This document shows, piece by piece, positions 1-5,154 of a DNA stretch of 5,154 nt (the stretch's first letter is position 1; every line of letters starts with the position of its first letter). This DNA comes from Syntrophomonadaceae bacterium (GTDB lineage Bacteria; Bacillota_D; Dethiobacteria; DTU022; PWGO01), in NCBI GenBank assembly GCA_003554535.1, contig PWGT01000016.1, positions 1 through 5,154 of the forward strand, given 5' to 3'. Under the pieces are notes generated by a model. It worked only from the letters and a program-made list of their open reading frames with translations. It ran no database searches and was not told the origin of the DNA. Both the position numbers and the translations under genes were made by a program.

Positions 1-8
1 TCACTCAT
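1..8 (-). CDS. Possible 5' end of a divergent gene (partial, two codons visible)
   Basis: Read on the minus strand, the left edge shows AAGGTG (positions 20-15), a 6-base spacer, then ATG at 8-6 followed by AGT and the window edge. That is the layout of a ribosome-binding site and start codon, and the roughly 390 bp of gene-free AT-rich DNA to its right would suit a divergent promoter region. Only two codons are visible, so nothing can be said of the product, and a chance match is quite possible in such AT-rich DNA. Confidence 0.3.
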
Positions 9-389
9 TATTATCACCTTTTATAAGGAAGTTTTTAAAAAAGGTCTAACTAAATTTTTCTAAATCAACCTTTGTGTCTTCATAGGCTTTCCTTTATATA
101 ATTTATTCTAGAAGAGCCTTATTCCTGCAAATATTATTAATATTATGTAATATTTATATTATATTAAGAATTTGCTTAGACATACCATAAATACCCAATA
201 TAAGTAAAGAAGAGTTCCAAATAATTCTAGTTACAGCTTTAATTTTTTAAACTTTTTTGCCCTGAATTAATACTTTTATAGTACTTAGTATGATTTCAAA
301 ACTACTCTCTATCTATATAATTTAAGTTGGGTATATTTCAATATAGCACACATGTATATTTGAGAATAGAATTTGTTTAAACTTACAAC
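9..389. other. AT-rich intergenic region without recognisable gene
   Basis: This stretch is very AT-rich, with stop codons in all frames and no open frame that has a ribosome-binding site, other than the possible minus-strand start at its left edge. Around 129-166 it carries runs of TAATATT/AATATTA-like words that are partly self-complementary, which is expected in DNA of this composition and is not called as a repeat element. No tRNA, rRNA, CRISPR or insertion-sequence end was seen. It probably contains the promoter regions of the divergent gene and of the riboswitch-led operon. Confidence 0.6.
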
Positions 390-395
390 TTAATA
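390..395 (+). promoter_or_regulatory. Tentative -10 element for the riboswitch-led operon
   Basis: TTAATA lies about 8 bases before the first nucleotides of the aptamer, and a similar AT box followed by AGTTT precedes the second aptamer (5066-5075). Transcription from it would begin close to position 400, just before the aptamer. No good -35 hexamer lies 16-18 bases upstream; TTGTTT at 373-378 is too close. The call rests on position and on similarity between the two leaders, so it is weak. A different sigma factor or a promoter further upstream is possible. Confidence 0.3.
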
Positions 396-402
396 GTTTA
401 GG

Positions 403-471
403 TGGAAAGCCATGATTCCCGGGCAAAAATGGACGCTTTAACCCGGGGGGAGTGAGTAGCGTAACCGGCCA
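403..471 (+). promoter_or_regulatory. Cyclic-di-GMP-II riboswitch aptamer
   Basis: This is an RNA aptamer predicted to bind the second messenger c-di-GMP. Recognised landmarks in order are GGAAA (404-408), an AATGG block (428-432), GAGTGAGTAGCG (450-461) and AACCGGCC (463-470). These match the class II consensus I recall (GGAAA, AATTGGGCAC, GAGTTAGTAGTGCAACCGACC). Pairings visible are TGG 403-405 with CCA 469-471 (short P1), ACGC 433-436 with GCGT 459-462, and CCCGGG 418-423 with CCCGGG 442-447. The last two helices cross, giving the pseudoknot characteristic of this class. The AACCG at 463-467 corresponds to the segment that, in the published Clostridium acetobutylicum structure, supplies A69, A70 and G73 for ligand recognition. 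It sits in the leader of the secreted protease gene, with about 100 bases between aptamer and start codon. P1 is unusually short. Confidence 0.92.
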
Positions 472-496
472 GAGATTGAGGTCGGTTATTTGTTTT
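462..496 (+). terminator. Intrinsic terminator forming the riboswitch expression platform
   Basis: TAACCGGCC (462-470) pairs with GGTCGGTTA (480-488) in a 9-bp stem with one G-U pair and a 9-base loop, followed directly by TTTGTTTT (489-496). The left arm is the same AACCGGCC that forms the 3' part of the aptamer, including the ligand-contact bases and the 3' strand of P1. The two folds therefore exclude each other: with c-di-GMP bound the left arm is held in the aptamer and transcription should continue, and without it the terminator should form. This predicts a genetic ON switch. The structure is read from the sequence; the direction of control is inference. Confidence 0.85.
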
Positions 497-569
497 AAAC
501 GAGTATTTATCTTATGTCGTGAGAATTTGCATGTCAAAAAATTTCACTAAGGAAAGGAGGTAAAAAAAG

Positions 570-2495
570 ATGCGTAAAGTTAACAAAAGGCAATTAAAAA
601 AGGTTAGTGTAATACTGATCGTCCTTGTAATGCTGTTTGGGGTAACTTTATCTGCTCTTGCGGCACAGGGTCCTGGAACTCCCCATAAAGCAGCTCCCGC
701 TGTAGTTAATGAACTGTTAAAGGAAGTTACACATCTAGAAAACAATCATGGCTACTATATTTCCCAGGTAGCCCGGAATCTCGGAAGAAATGCAAGCAGG
801 GAAGATGTAAAGGACTACCTTGAGGAACTTGGTGTGAGTTTTTCATCGCCTGCGACAGCCTCTGCCGCATTATCGTCTCATGGTGAAAAGTTAGATGTTC
901 TAATAGGCTTTGAGGGAACGCCAAACACGGGCCTAATTCGTGCATTTGGTGGCGAAATTTATTATGAATTTACCATTATTGATGTTATCGCTACCAGTAT
1001 ACCTGAAAACGCTATTAAAGGGCTTCAAGATCACCCCTTGATAAGCTATATTGAGCCGGATGCAGAAGTATATGCACTGGAACAGAATGTTCCCTGGGGA
1101 ATTGACAGGGTGTTCGGTGATGAAGAATATAAGTTTCCAACTTGGCAAGAATCAACGGGTGTAGGCATAGGCGTAGCGGTCCTTGATACCGGTATTGACG
1201 GTGATCACGAAGACTTACCTGAACTATCAGGTGGTACCAACACCATTGATGACACAGACTGGGACTCAGACGGGAGCGGTCACGGTACCCATGTTGCCGG
1301 CACAATAGCGGCACTAGACAACGATTACGGTGTGGTAGGGGTCTCCCCGGATGTGGACCTCTATGCAGTAAAAGTCCTTGATGATAGTGGAAGTGGCACC
1401 GTATCTACCGTAGTTGCAGGTATAGAATGGGCAGTTGAAGAGGAGATTCCAATAATTAACATGAGTCTTGGGAGCAGTAGCTATTCAGAGACTCTTCAAG
1501 ACGCTTGTAACACGGCGTATGAAGAGGGGTCTCTCTTGGTAGCTTCAGCTGGTAACAGCGGTAATCGCGGCGGTGGAGGCGATAATGTAGGTTATCCGGC
1601 CAGGTTCGATTCAGTTACTGCCGTAGCGGCATCTAACAGCAGAGACCAAAGAGCGAGCTTTTCTAGCACTGGCCCAGACGTTGAACTGATTGCCCCGGGC
1701 GCAAATATTTTTAGCACGGTGCCAGACAATGAATACACTGCGTATAACGGTACCTCCATGGCCGCTCCCCATGTAACAGGAACGGCAGCGCTAGTTTGGG
1801 CTGTGAATTCAGAACTGACAAATAGTGAAGTCAGGGAAATCCTAACAAGTACCGCTGAAGACTTGGGACTTTCGACAAATCACCAGGGCAATGGATTGGT
1901 TAGGGCTGACCTGTCAGTTGCAGTGGTTCCCGAGATCGAACCGAAAGAAGAGTACACCCTTACCATAGCTGTCGAGGGTAATGGCACTACTGAACCTGAA
2001 CCCGGAGAGCATGTCTACCTTGATGGAACAGCAGTTGAACTCAAAGCCATACCTGACGAGAATTGGGAATTTGATAAGTGGGAAATCGACGGACAAGATT
2101 ATAATGATGATCAAATAACAATCACCATGGATGCAGATCAAGAGGTAAACGCTTACTTCAGTCAAACTGAGCCGCCTGATGTGCCAGCAGAGCTTGTTGT
2201 CGAAATCACCAGTCCCGAAGATGGAACAGAGTATACGTGGAACTCCTGGGTTAACATCGCCGTTAAGGTCACAGACCACGATGGTGTAGCTGTAACAGGG
2301 ACCAGTGTGATGGTTGAAGTGGTTGGTGTTACAAGTTACGAGGGAACCACTGATACTGATGGAATTTATACGACCAGATATAGGGTAGCGAACCGATCAC
2401 AAACAGGGCCATACACTATCAATGCAGAGGCAACCGTAGGAGAGGATGAGCGGGTACAAGCAGAACCTGTTACCTTTAAAGTAACAGGAAGATAA
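570..2495 (+). CDS. Secreted subtilisin-like serine protease (S8 family) with C-terminal beta-rich domains
   Basis: Predicted exported endoprotease of 641 residues. The ATG at 570 follows AAGGAGGT (554-561) by 8 bases. Residues 1-31 form a signal peptide (basic start, hydrophobic core, Ala-Leu-Ala before the likely cut). Residues 32 to about 170 are a propeptide whose second half (about 107-169) resembles the inhibitor I9 chaperone domain. The catalytic domain (about 171-450) starts with the subtilase-like VPWGIDR and holds the full triad: Asp206 in VLDTGID, His238 in GHGTHVAGT, Ser396 in NGTSMAAPHV, plus oxyanion Asn329 in SAGNSG. Residues about 461-530 look like a divergent InlB B-type bacterial repeat (hydrophobic pattern ending in FDKWEIDG and VNAYF), and about 541-641 form an Ig-like or invasin-like beta domain. 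No cell-wall sorting motif or transmembrane anchor follows, so it is probably released or held non-covalently. It is the first gene after the riboswitch. Its role (nutrient scavenging, processing of surface proteins or matrix turnover) cannot be told from sequence. Confidence 0.95.
   Translation: MRKVNKRQLKKVSVILIVLVMLFGVTLSALAAQGPGTPHKAAPAVVNELLKEVTHLENNHGYYISQVARNLGRNASREDVKDYLEELGVSFSSPATASAALSSHGEKLDVLIGFEGTPNTGLIRAFGGEIYYEFTIIDVIATSIPENAIKGLQDHPLISYIEPDAEVYALEQNVPWGIDRVFGDEEYKFPTWQESTGVGIGVAVLDTGIDGDHEDLPELSGGTNTIDDTDWDSDGSGHGTHVAGTIAALDNDYGVVGVSPDVDLYAVKVLDDSGSGTVSTVVAGIEWAVEEEIPIINMSLGSSSYSETLQDACNTAYEEGSLLVASAGNSGNRGGGGDNVGYPARFDSVTAVAASNSRDQRASFSSTGPDVELIAPGANIFSTVPDNEYTAYNGTSMAAPHVTGTAALVWAVNSELTNSEVREILTSTAEDLGLSTNHQGNGLVRADLSVAVVPEIEPKEEYTLTIAVEGNGTTEPEPGEHVYLDGTAVELKAIPDENWEFDKWEIDGQDYNDDQITITMDADQEVNAYFSQTEPPDVPAELVVEITSPEDGTEYTWNSWVNIAVKVTDHDGVAVTGTSVMVEVVGVTSYEGTTDTDGIYTTRYRVANRSQTGPYTINAEATVGEDERVQAEPVTFKVTGR
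2466..2488 (+). other. Perfect 8-bp hairpin at the 3' end of the protease gene
   Basis: CCTGTTAC (2466-2473) and GTAACAGG (2481-2488) are perfectly complementary around a 7-base AT loop, ending just before the TAA stop at 2493-2495. There is no immediate T-run after it, the nearest T-rich bases being at 2500-2510, so it does not look like a normal intrinsic terminator. It could protect or punctuate the mRNA between protease and esterase genes, or act as a weak attenuator. It may also simply reflect coding sequence. Confidence 0.45.
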
Positions 2496-2602
2496 AGGCT
2501 TTTGAGTTTTGGCTATTTGTCAAAAGAGGGAATGTCATAGCGAATGGTTAGGAGAAATTGATTAATTTTTTAGGAGATATCCGAAAAAAAGGAGAGCTTA
2601 CT

Positions 2603-3499
2603 ATGCGGAAGATTTTAGCGGTACTTTTGGTTTTAATGCTGGTAATGAGTGTTACCGGGTTAACCTTTGCCCGTCCCGCAGTCGGTCCACCGGATCATGC
2701 TGCGTCTGGTAGGCAAAATATCGATTCACTTACTTATCTCAACCTGGGGGATTCAATCGCTTATGGGATGAGTTCAGACCCTGGATCAAGTTATTATGAC
2801 CTTTACTACGAATACCTTGAAGATTTCGGGGCAGTATCTTTGGAGAATGTTTTTAGCGTACCTGGAATCACCAGCTGGGAGTTGTTAGGGGGTTTGTTAT
2901 GTGATGAAAACCTTCAAGCAGCAGTTTCTGGAGCAGATGTGATTACTGTCAGCATTGGCGGTAATAATTTAATGCGAGGAATGATTGGGGCGTTGTTCTT
3001 GGAGTACGACCTTAACCCTGAAGAAGATAACATGGAAAAATTAATGGAGGAAATTATAGATGGAGGAGAATTAAAATGGTATATGATCACAGCAGGCCTG
3101 ACCGAAATGCTCCAAGATCCCGCACCTGATTGTCCTCTCTGGATGGGTTCTAATCAATTTGTCGAGGATTGGCCGATGATTCTGGGTGCCATCCATACAA
3201 TTAACCCCAACGTCCATGTGATCGCACTGACTATTTATAATCCCATTGATAAGGACGAAGCCCCGGTGTTCCAAGACCTCATAGAAGAAATCCTTGAACC
3301 CATGAACCAGGTCATCCGTGAGAATCAGGGTAGAAGATCCAGTGTGGCTAATGTCCATAATGCATTTAAGCGAAACAGCGATGCTGTAGATTTCAGTGTT
3401 GCTTATCCTCCATATTTTGATCCGCACCCGACCAATGAAGGGCATCAGATCATCTTTGAAGAGCTTATGAAAGTCAGAAATCCTATGGCCTTCAGGTAA
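2603..3499 (+). CDS. Secreted GDSL/SGNH-family esterase or lipase
   Basis: Predicted exported hydrolase of 298 residues that would cleave ester bonds; the substrate is unknown. ATG 2603 is chosen over an in-frame TTG at 2558 because AAAGGAG (2588-2594) lies 8 bases before it and translation from it opens directly with a signal peptide (residues 1-23, cut after Thr-Phe-Ala). SGNH landmarks are LGDS with nucleophile Ser51 (block I), Gly88 in VPGITS (block II), oxyanion Asn121 in SIGGNN (block III), and Asp273 and His275 in DPHPTNEGH (block V). The region between blocks III and V carries an acidic helical stretch (about 130-185) not found at that length in the paralogue at 3553-5013. The mature chain has just two cysteines, Cys100 and Cys177, which might form a disulfide. 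No accessory or anchoring domain is present. It follows the protease by 107 bp with no clear terminator between, so it is probably cotranscribed under the same riboswitch. Resemblance is to the lysophospholipase L1/YpmR-like SGNH group. Confidence 0.9.
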   Translation: MRKILAVLLVLMLVMSVTGLTFARPAVGPPDHAASGRQNIDSLTYLNLGDSIAYGMSSDPGSSYYDLYYEYLEDFGAVSLENVFSVPGITSWELLGGLLCDENLQAAVSGADVITVSIGGNNLMRGMIGALFLEYDLNPEEDNMEKLMEEIIDGGELKWYMITAGLTEMLQDPAPDCPLWMGSNQFVEDWPMILGAIHTINPNVHVIALTIYNPIDKDEAPVFQDLIEEILEPMNQVIRENQGRRSSVANVHNAFKRNSDAVDFSVAYPPYFDPHPTNEGHQIIFEELMKVRNPMAFR

Positions 3500-3552
3500 A
3501 AATAAAAAATGTAGATTCTGTTTCAAATCTAATCTATAAGGAGGAGGTAGAG

Positions 3553-5013
3553 ATGCGAAAAGGTTTAGTAGGTTTATTTGTTCTTATCATCTTATTAAGT
3601 GTAACCTCCATCGCCTTTGCTGCGATTTCAGATGTTACTGTTGATGAATACAGCAAAACCGTCACTAAAGGTGACTCAATAATTTTCGAAATAACAGCAT
3701 CAAATGACAATACTGGTCATGCTCGTGGAACAACTTTTAGTATTGTAGACAATGACAAAATTGCAGAGGCTGGCAGTTTCAAGCCTGAAGAAATTGACTT
3801 AAGTAGAAATGATACTGCAATTACCATTTTAACAATTGACACTAACGTCCTTGTTCCTGGAGACTATAAGTTTAAAGTTGAAGCATCAGCTCCAGAGCGA
3901 TCTGGACGTGGGCCAAGCCAAGAGGCAAGTTCAGACATCAGTGATCCAATAACGCTAATTATAGAATCATCGGAAGATATTTCGGAACCAGACCCGATAG
4001 CAGTAACTGGAGTCAGTATAGTAGAAGGTTATGCCCATTCAATAGAAGTAGGTGAAACAGTACAACTCATAGCCAACATTGAACCAGAAGAAGCCACAAA
4101 CCAAGATGTTACCTGGTCATCTAACAATGAAGAAGTAGCTACAGTAGATGAAACTGGTCTGGTAATCGGTAAATCCGAAGGGGAAGCTATCATTACTGTA
4201 ACTACAGTAGATGGTGGTTATACAGATTCCGCTACTATTACCGTAACTGAAAAAGATACAGAGGAAGGTGAAGTTACTCATATTCACTATGTGGCCTTGG
4301 GTGATTCTCTGGCAACAGGAAGTACATCTAGAGAAACCACAACCAGCTATGTACATGGCTTCTATAATTTCCTTCAAGAAGAGTACTCATCAGTTGAAGT
4401 AACAATGGAAAATTTAGCCCAAGACGGGGATGATTCATCGGACTTATTAGCCAAATTGGATAATGAAACATTTGCAAGTAAAGTGAGTGGTGCTGATATT
4501 ATCACTATCAGTATCGGTGGAAATAATATCCTGTCGGCAGGAAGAGATAGTAATTTTTCAGAGATTGACGAAGACCTAGCCGATGAGGGGACAACAGCAT
4601 TTGAAAATGAGTACAAAGATATTATTTTAAAAATCCGGGCGCTGAATCCCGACGCTAAGATCATAGCTATGACATTATATAACCCGTACAATTCAGTTTC
4701 GATAAGGGGTTATGAAGATGATCCGGACCTTCACAGCACAACCGCAGAGTATGTTGACAGAATTAATGCCGAAATCAAAGGTATTGAGGAAGACGAAAAC
4801 TATATTGTTGCTGATGTCCATGCTGAATTTTTAGAATATGCAGTAGCTGGAAAAATGGGTGATATAACCTATTTTTATCCTCATAGGTGGTTTAGGTTTA
4901 CCAGAGACCCACACCCGAACCAAACAGGACAAAACCTCATGAGGAAAGTGCACGAAATTGCCTACTCAGAGTCATTTAGTTTTGGTCAAAGTAGTTTTCA
5001 GGCTGCAGCATAG
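3553..5013 (+). CDS. Secreted protein with Ig-like (Big_2) domain and C-terminal GDSL/SGNH hydrolase domain
   Basis: Predicted exported modular hydrolase of 486 residues. ATG 3553 follows an extended purine-rich site (AAGGAGG 3538-3544, overlapping GGAGGT). Residues 1-23 form a signal peptide ending Ala-Phe-Ala. Residues about 24-138 are a beta-rich, Ig-like region I cannot assign to a family. After an acidic linker, about 151-232 match a Big_2 bacterial Ig-like domain (VTGVSI start, VTWSSNNEEVATVDETGLV core, ITVT end). The SGNH domain fills about 243-480: LGDS with Ser252, Gly292 in block II, Asn324 in SIGGNN, and Asp452 and His454 in DPHPN, so all key residues are present. It shares SGAD-ITISIGGNN, an ALxPxA/LYNP-type strand and the DPHP ending with the preceding gene, pointing to tandem duplication. 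The Ig-like modules probably act as spacers or bind the cell surface or a polymer. There is no cysteine, sortase motif or membrane anchor. The gap to the previous gene is 53 bp without a strong terminator, supporting one operon. Confidence 0.92.
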   Translation: MRKGLVGLFVLIILLSVTSIAFAAISDVTVDEYSKTVTKGDSIIFEITASNDNTGHARGTTFSIVDNDKIAEAGSFKPEEIDLSRNDTAITILTIDTNVLVPGDYKFKVEASAPERSGRGPSQEASSDISDPITLIIESSEDISEPDPIAVTGVSIVEGYAHSIEVGETVQLIANIEPEEATNQDVTWSSNNEEVATVDETGLVIGKSEGEAIITVTTVDGGYTDSATITVTEKDTEEGEVTHIHYVALGDSLATGSTSRETTTSYVHGFYNFLQEEYSSVEVTMENLAQDGDDSSDLLAKLDNETFASKVSGADIITISIGGNNILSAGRDSNFSEIDEDLADEGTTAFENEYKDIILKIRALNPDAKIIAMTLYNPYNSVSIRGYEDDPDLHSTTAEYVDRINAEIKGIEEDENYIVADVHAEFLEYAVAGKMGDITYFYPHRWFRFTRDPHPNQTGQNLMRKVHEIAYSESFSFGQSSFQAAA

Positions 5014-5017
5014 AAGT

Positions 5018-5039
5018 AGCACAAAAGTGCTTTAAATTA
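5018..5039 (+). terminator. Weak candidate intrinsic terminator after the operon
   Basis: Five bases after the TAG stop, AGCAC (5018-5022) and GTGCT (5027-5031) form a 5-bp stem with an AAAA loop, followed by TTAAATTAA. The position is right for the end of the three-gene unit and before the next riboswitch leader. The stem is short and the T-tract interrupted, so termination may be incomplete and read-through into the next leader is possible. Confidence 0.45.
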
Positions 5040-5065
5040 AAGAAATGAAATGAGCAAAACCTAAT

Positions 5066-5075
5066 TTAATATAGT
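5066..5075 (+). promoter_or_regulatory. Tentative -10 region for the second riboswitch leader
   Basis: Overlapping TTAATA (5066-5071) and TATAGT (5070-5075) lie 7-12 bases before the second aptamer, the same placement as the AT box in front of the first aptamer. Transcription would start close to the aptamer's first base. No recognisable -35 hexamer is found at normal spacing (the bases there read GAAATG), so the call is based on position and similarity only. Confidence 0.3.
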
Positions 5076-5082
5076 TTGTCAG

Positions 5083-5150
5083 TGGATGCTATGAAATCGG
5101 GCCACAAATTGGACGCTTTGACCCGGTGGAGCGATTAGCGTAACCGGCCA
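5083..5150 (+). promoter_or_regulatory. Second cyclic-di-GMP-II riboswitch aptamer (gene lies beyond the window)
   Basis: A second copy of the class II fold, in the same orientation. It has TGG 5083-5085 with CCA 5148-5150, ACGC 5113-5116 with GCGT 5138-5141, and ATCGGG 5096-5101 with CCCGGT 5122-5127 crossing it as a pseudoknot. The 3' half is nearly identical to copy one, including AACCGGCCAG. The 5' half differs, and the pseudoknot helix changes on both strands while staying paired. GGAAA in copy one is GGATG here, a change at a normally conserved purine stretch. The expression platform and regulated gene lie past the right edge. By analogy with copy one, a terminator using AACCGGCC as its left arm and an exported protein are expected, but neither can be seen. 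Confidence 0.88.
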
Positions 5151-5154
5151 GAAA

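Noticed and set aside
129..166. TAATATT-rich partly self-complementary stretch as a repeat or regulatory element
   Set aside because: The complementarity is imperfect and expected by chance in DNA this rich in A and T.
403..471. Class I c-di-GMP (GEMM-I) or ydaO-type c-di-AMP riboswitch
   Set aside because: GGACGC and CCCGGGG words recall those classes, but the order GGAAA, TGGACGC, GAGTGAGTAGCG, AACCGGCC and the crossing helices fit class II, and the second helix of GEMM-I with its tetraloop receptor is missing.
322..537. 71-residue minus-strand open frame across the leader
   Set aside because: It runs antisense through the riboswitch and terminator, has no recognisable domain or convincing ribosome-binding site, and the RNA structure explains the sequence conservation better.
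1015..1314. Minus-strand open frames inside the protease gene (also 727-945, 933-1148, 1914-2279)
   Set aside because: They are antisense to a protease with intact motifs, have low-quality protein composition and lack signs of their own translation.
2558..2602. Upstream TTG start extending the esterase by 15 residues
   Set aside because: The ATG at 2603 has a well-spaced AAAGGAG and begins a normal signal peptide; the longer form would put charged residues before it.
3071..3526. 151-residue minus-strand open frame opposite the first esterase
   Set aside because: It is a shadow of the SGNH reading frame: the block V region on the plus strand is clearly coding, and the antisense protein shows no domain.
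3512..3531. TAGATT/AATCTA stem between the two esterase genes as a terminator
   Set aside because: Only six AT-rich pairs, an 8-base loop and no T-run after it; the next gene's RBS follows at once.

Overview
The window looks like chromosomal DNA of a low-GC, Gram-positive, clostridia-type bacterium. The reasons are strong AAGGAGG-type ribosome-binding sites, AT-rich intergenic DNA, Gram-positive-style signal peptides, and a class II cyclic-di-GMP riboswitch, a class best known from Clostridia. The secreted proteins are rich in Asp and Glu, which would fit a salt-adapted or alkaliphilic host, but that is only an inference and I do not name a species.

Layout. Positions 1-8 may hold the first codons of a divergent minus-strand gene. 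Positions 9-400 are AT-rich with no convincing gene. Positions 403-471 form a c-di-GMP-II aptamer. Its 3' strand doubles as the left arm of an intrinsic terminator (462-496), so the predicted logic is a ligand-induced ON switch. Three plus-strand genes follow, spaced 107 and 53 bp apart, each with its own strong RBS and signal peptide: a subtilisin-like protease with C-terminal beta-rich domains (570-2495), a single-domain GDSL/SGNH esterase-lipase (2603-3499), and a larger protein joining an N-terminal beta-rich region, a Big_2-type Ig-like domain and a second GDSL/SGNH domain (3553-5013). A small hairpin closes the unit (5018-5039). A second c-di-GMP-II aptamer (5083-5150) then begins, evidently the leader of another gene beyond the window edge.

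How it fits together. The most economical reading is a c-di-GMP-responsive secretome. When the second messenger is high (typically the sessile or biofilm state), terminator formation is blocked and a secreted protease plus two secreted SGNH hydrolases are made. No LPxTG motif, SLH domain or C-terminal membrane anchor is visible, so the products are probably released or held non-covalently. The second aptamer suggests a repeated riboswitch-plus-exported-protein module. Individual domain families and the riboswitch class are known; the notable point is their combination and the reiteration of the switch.
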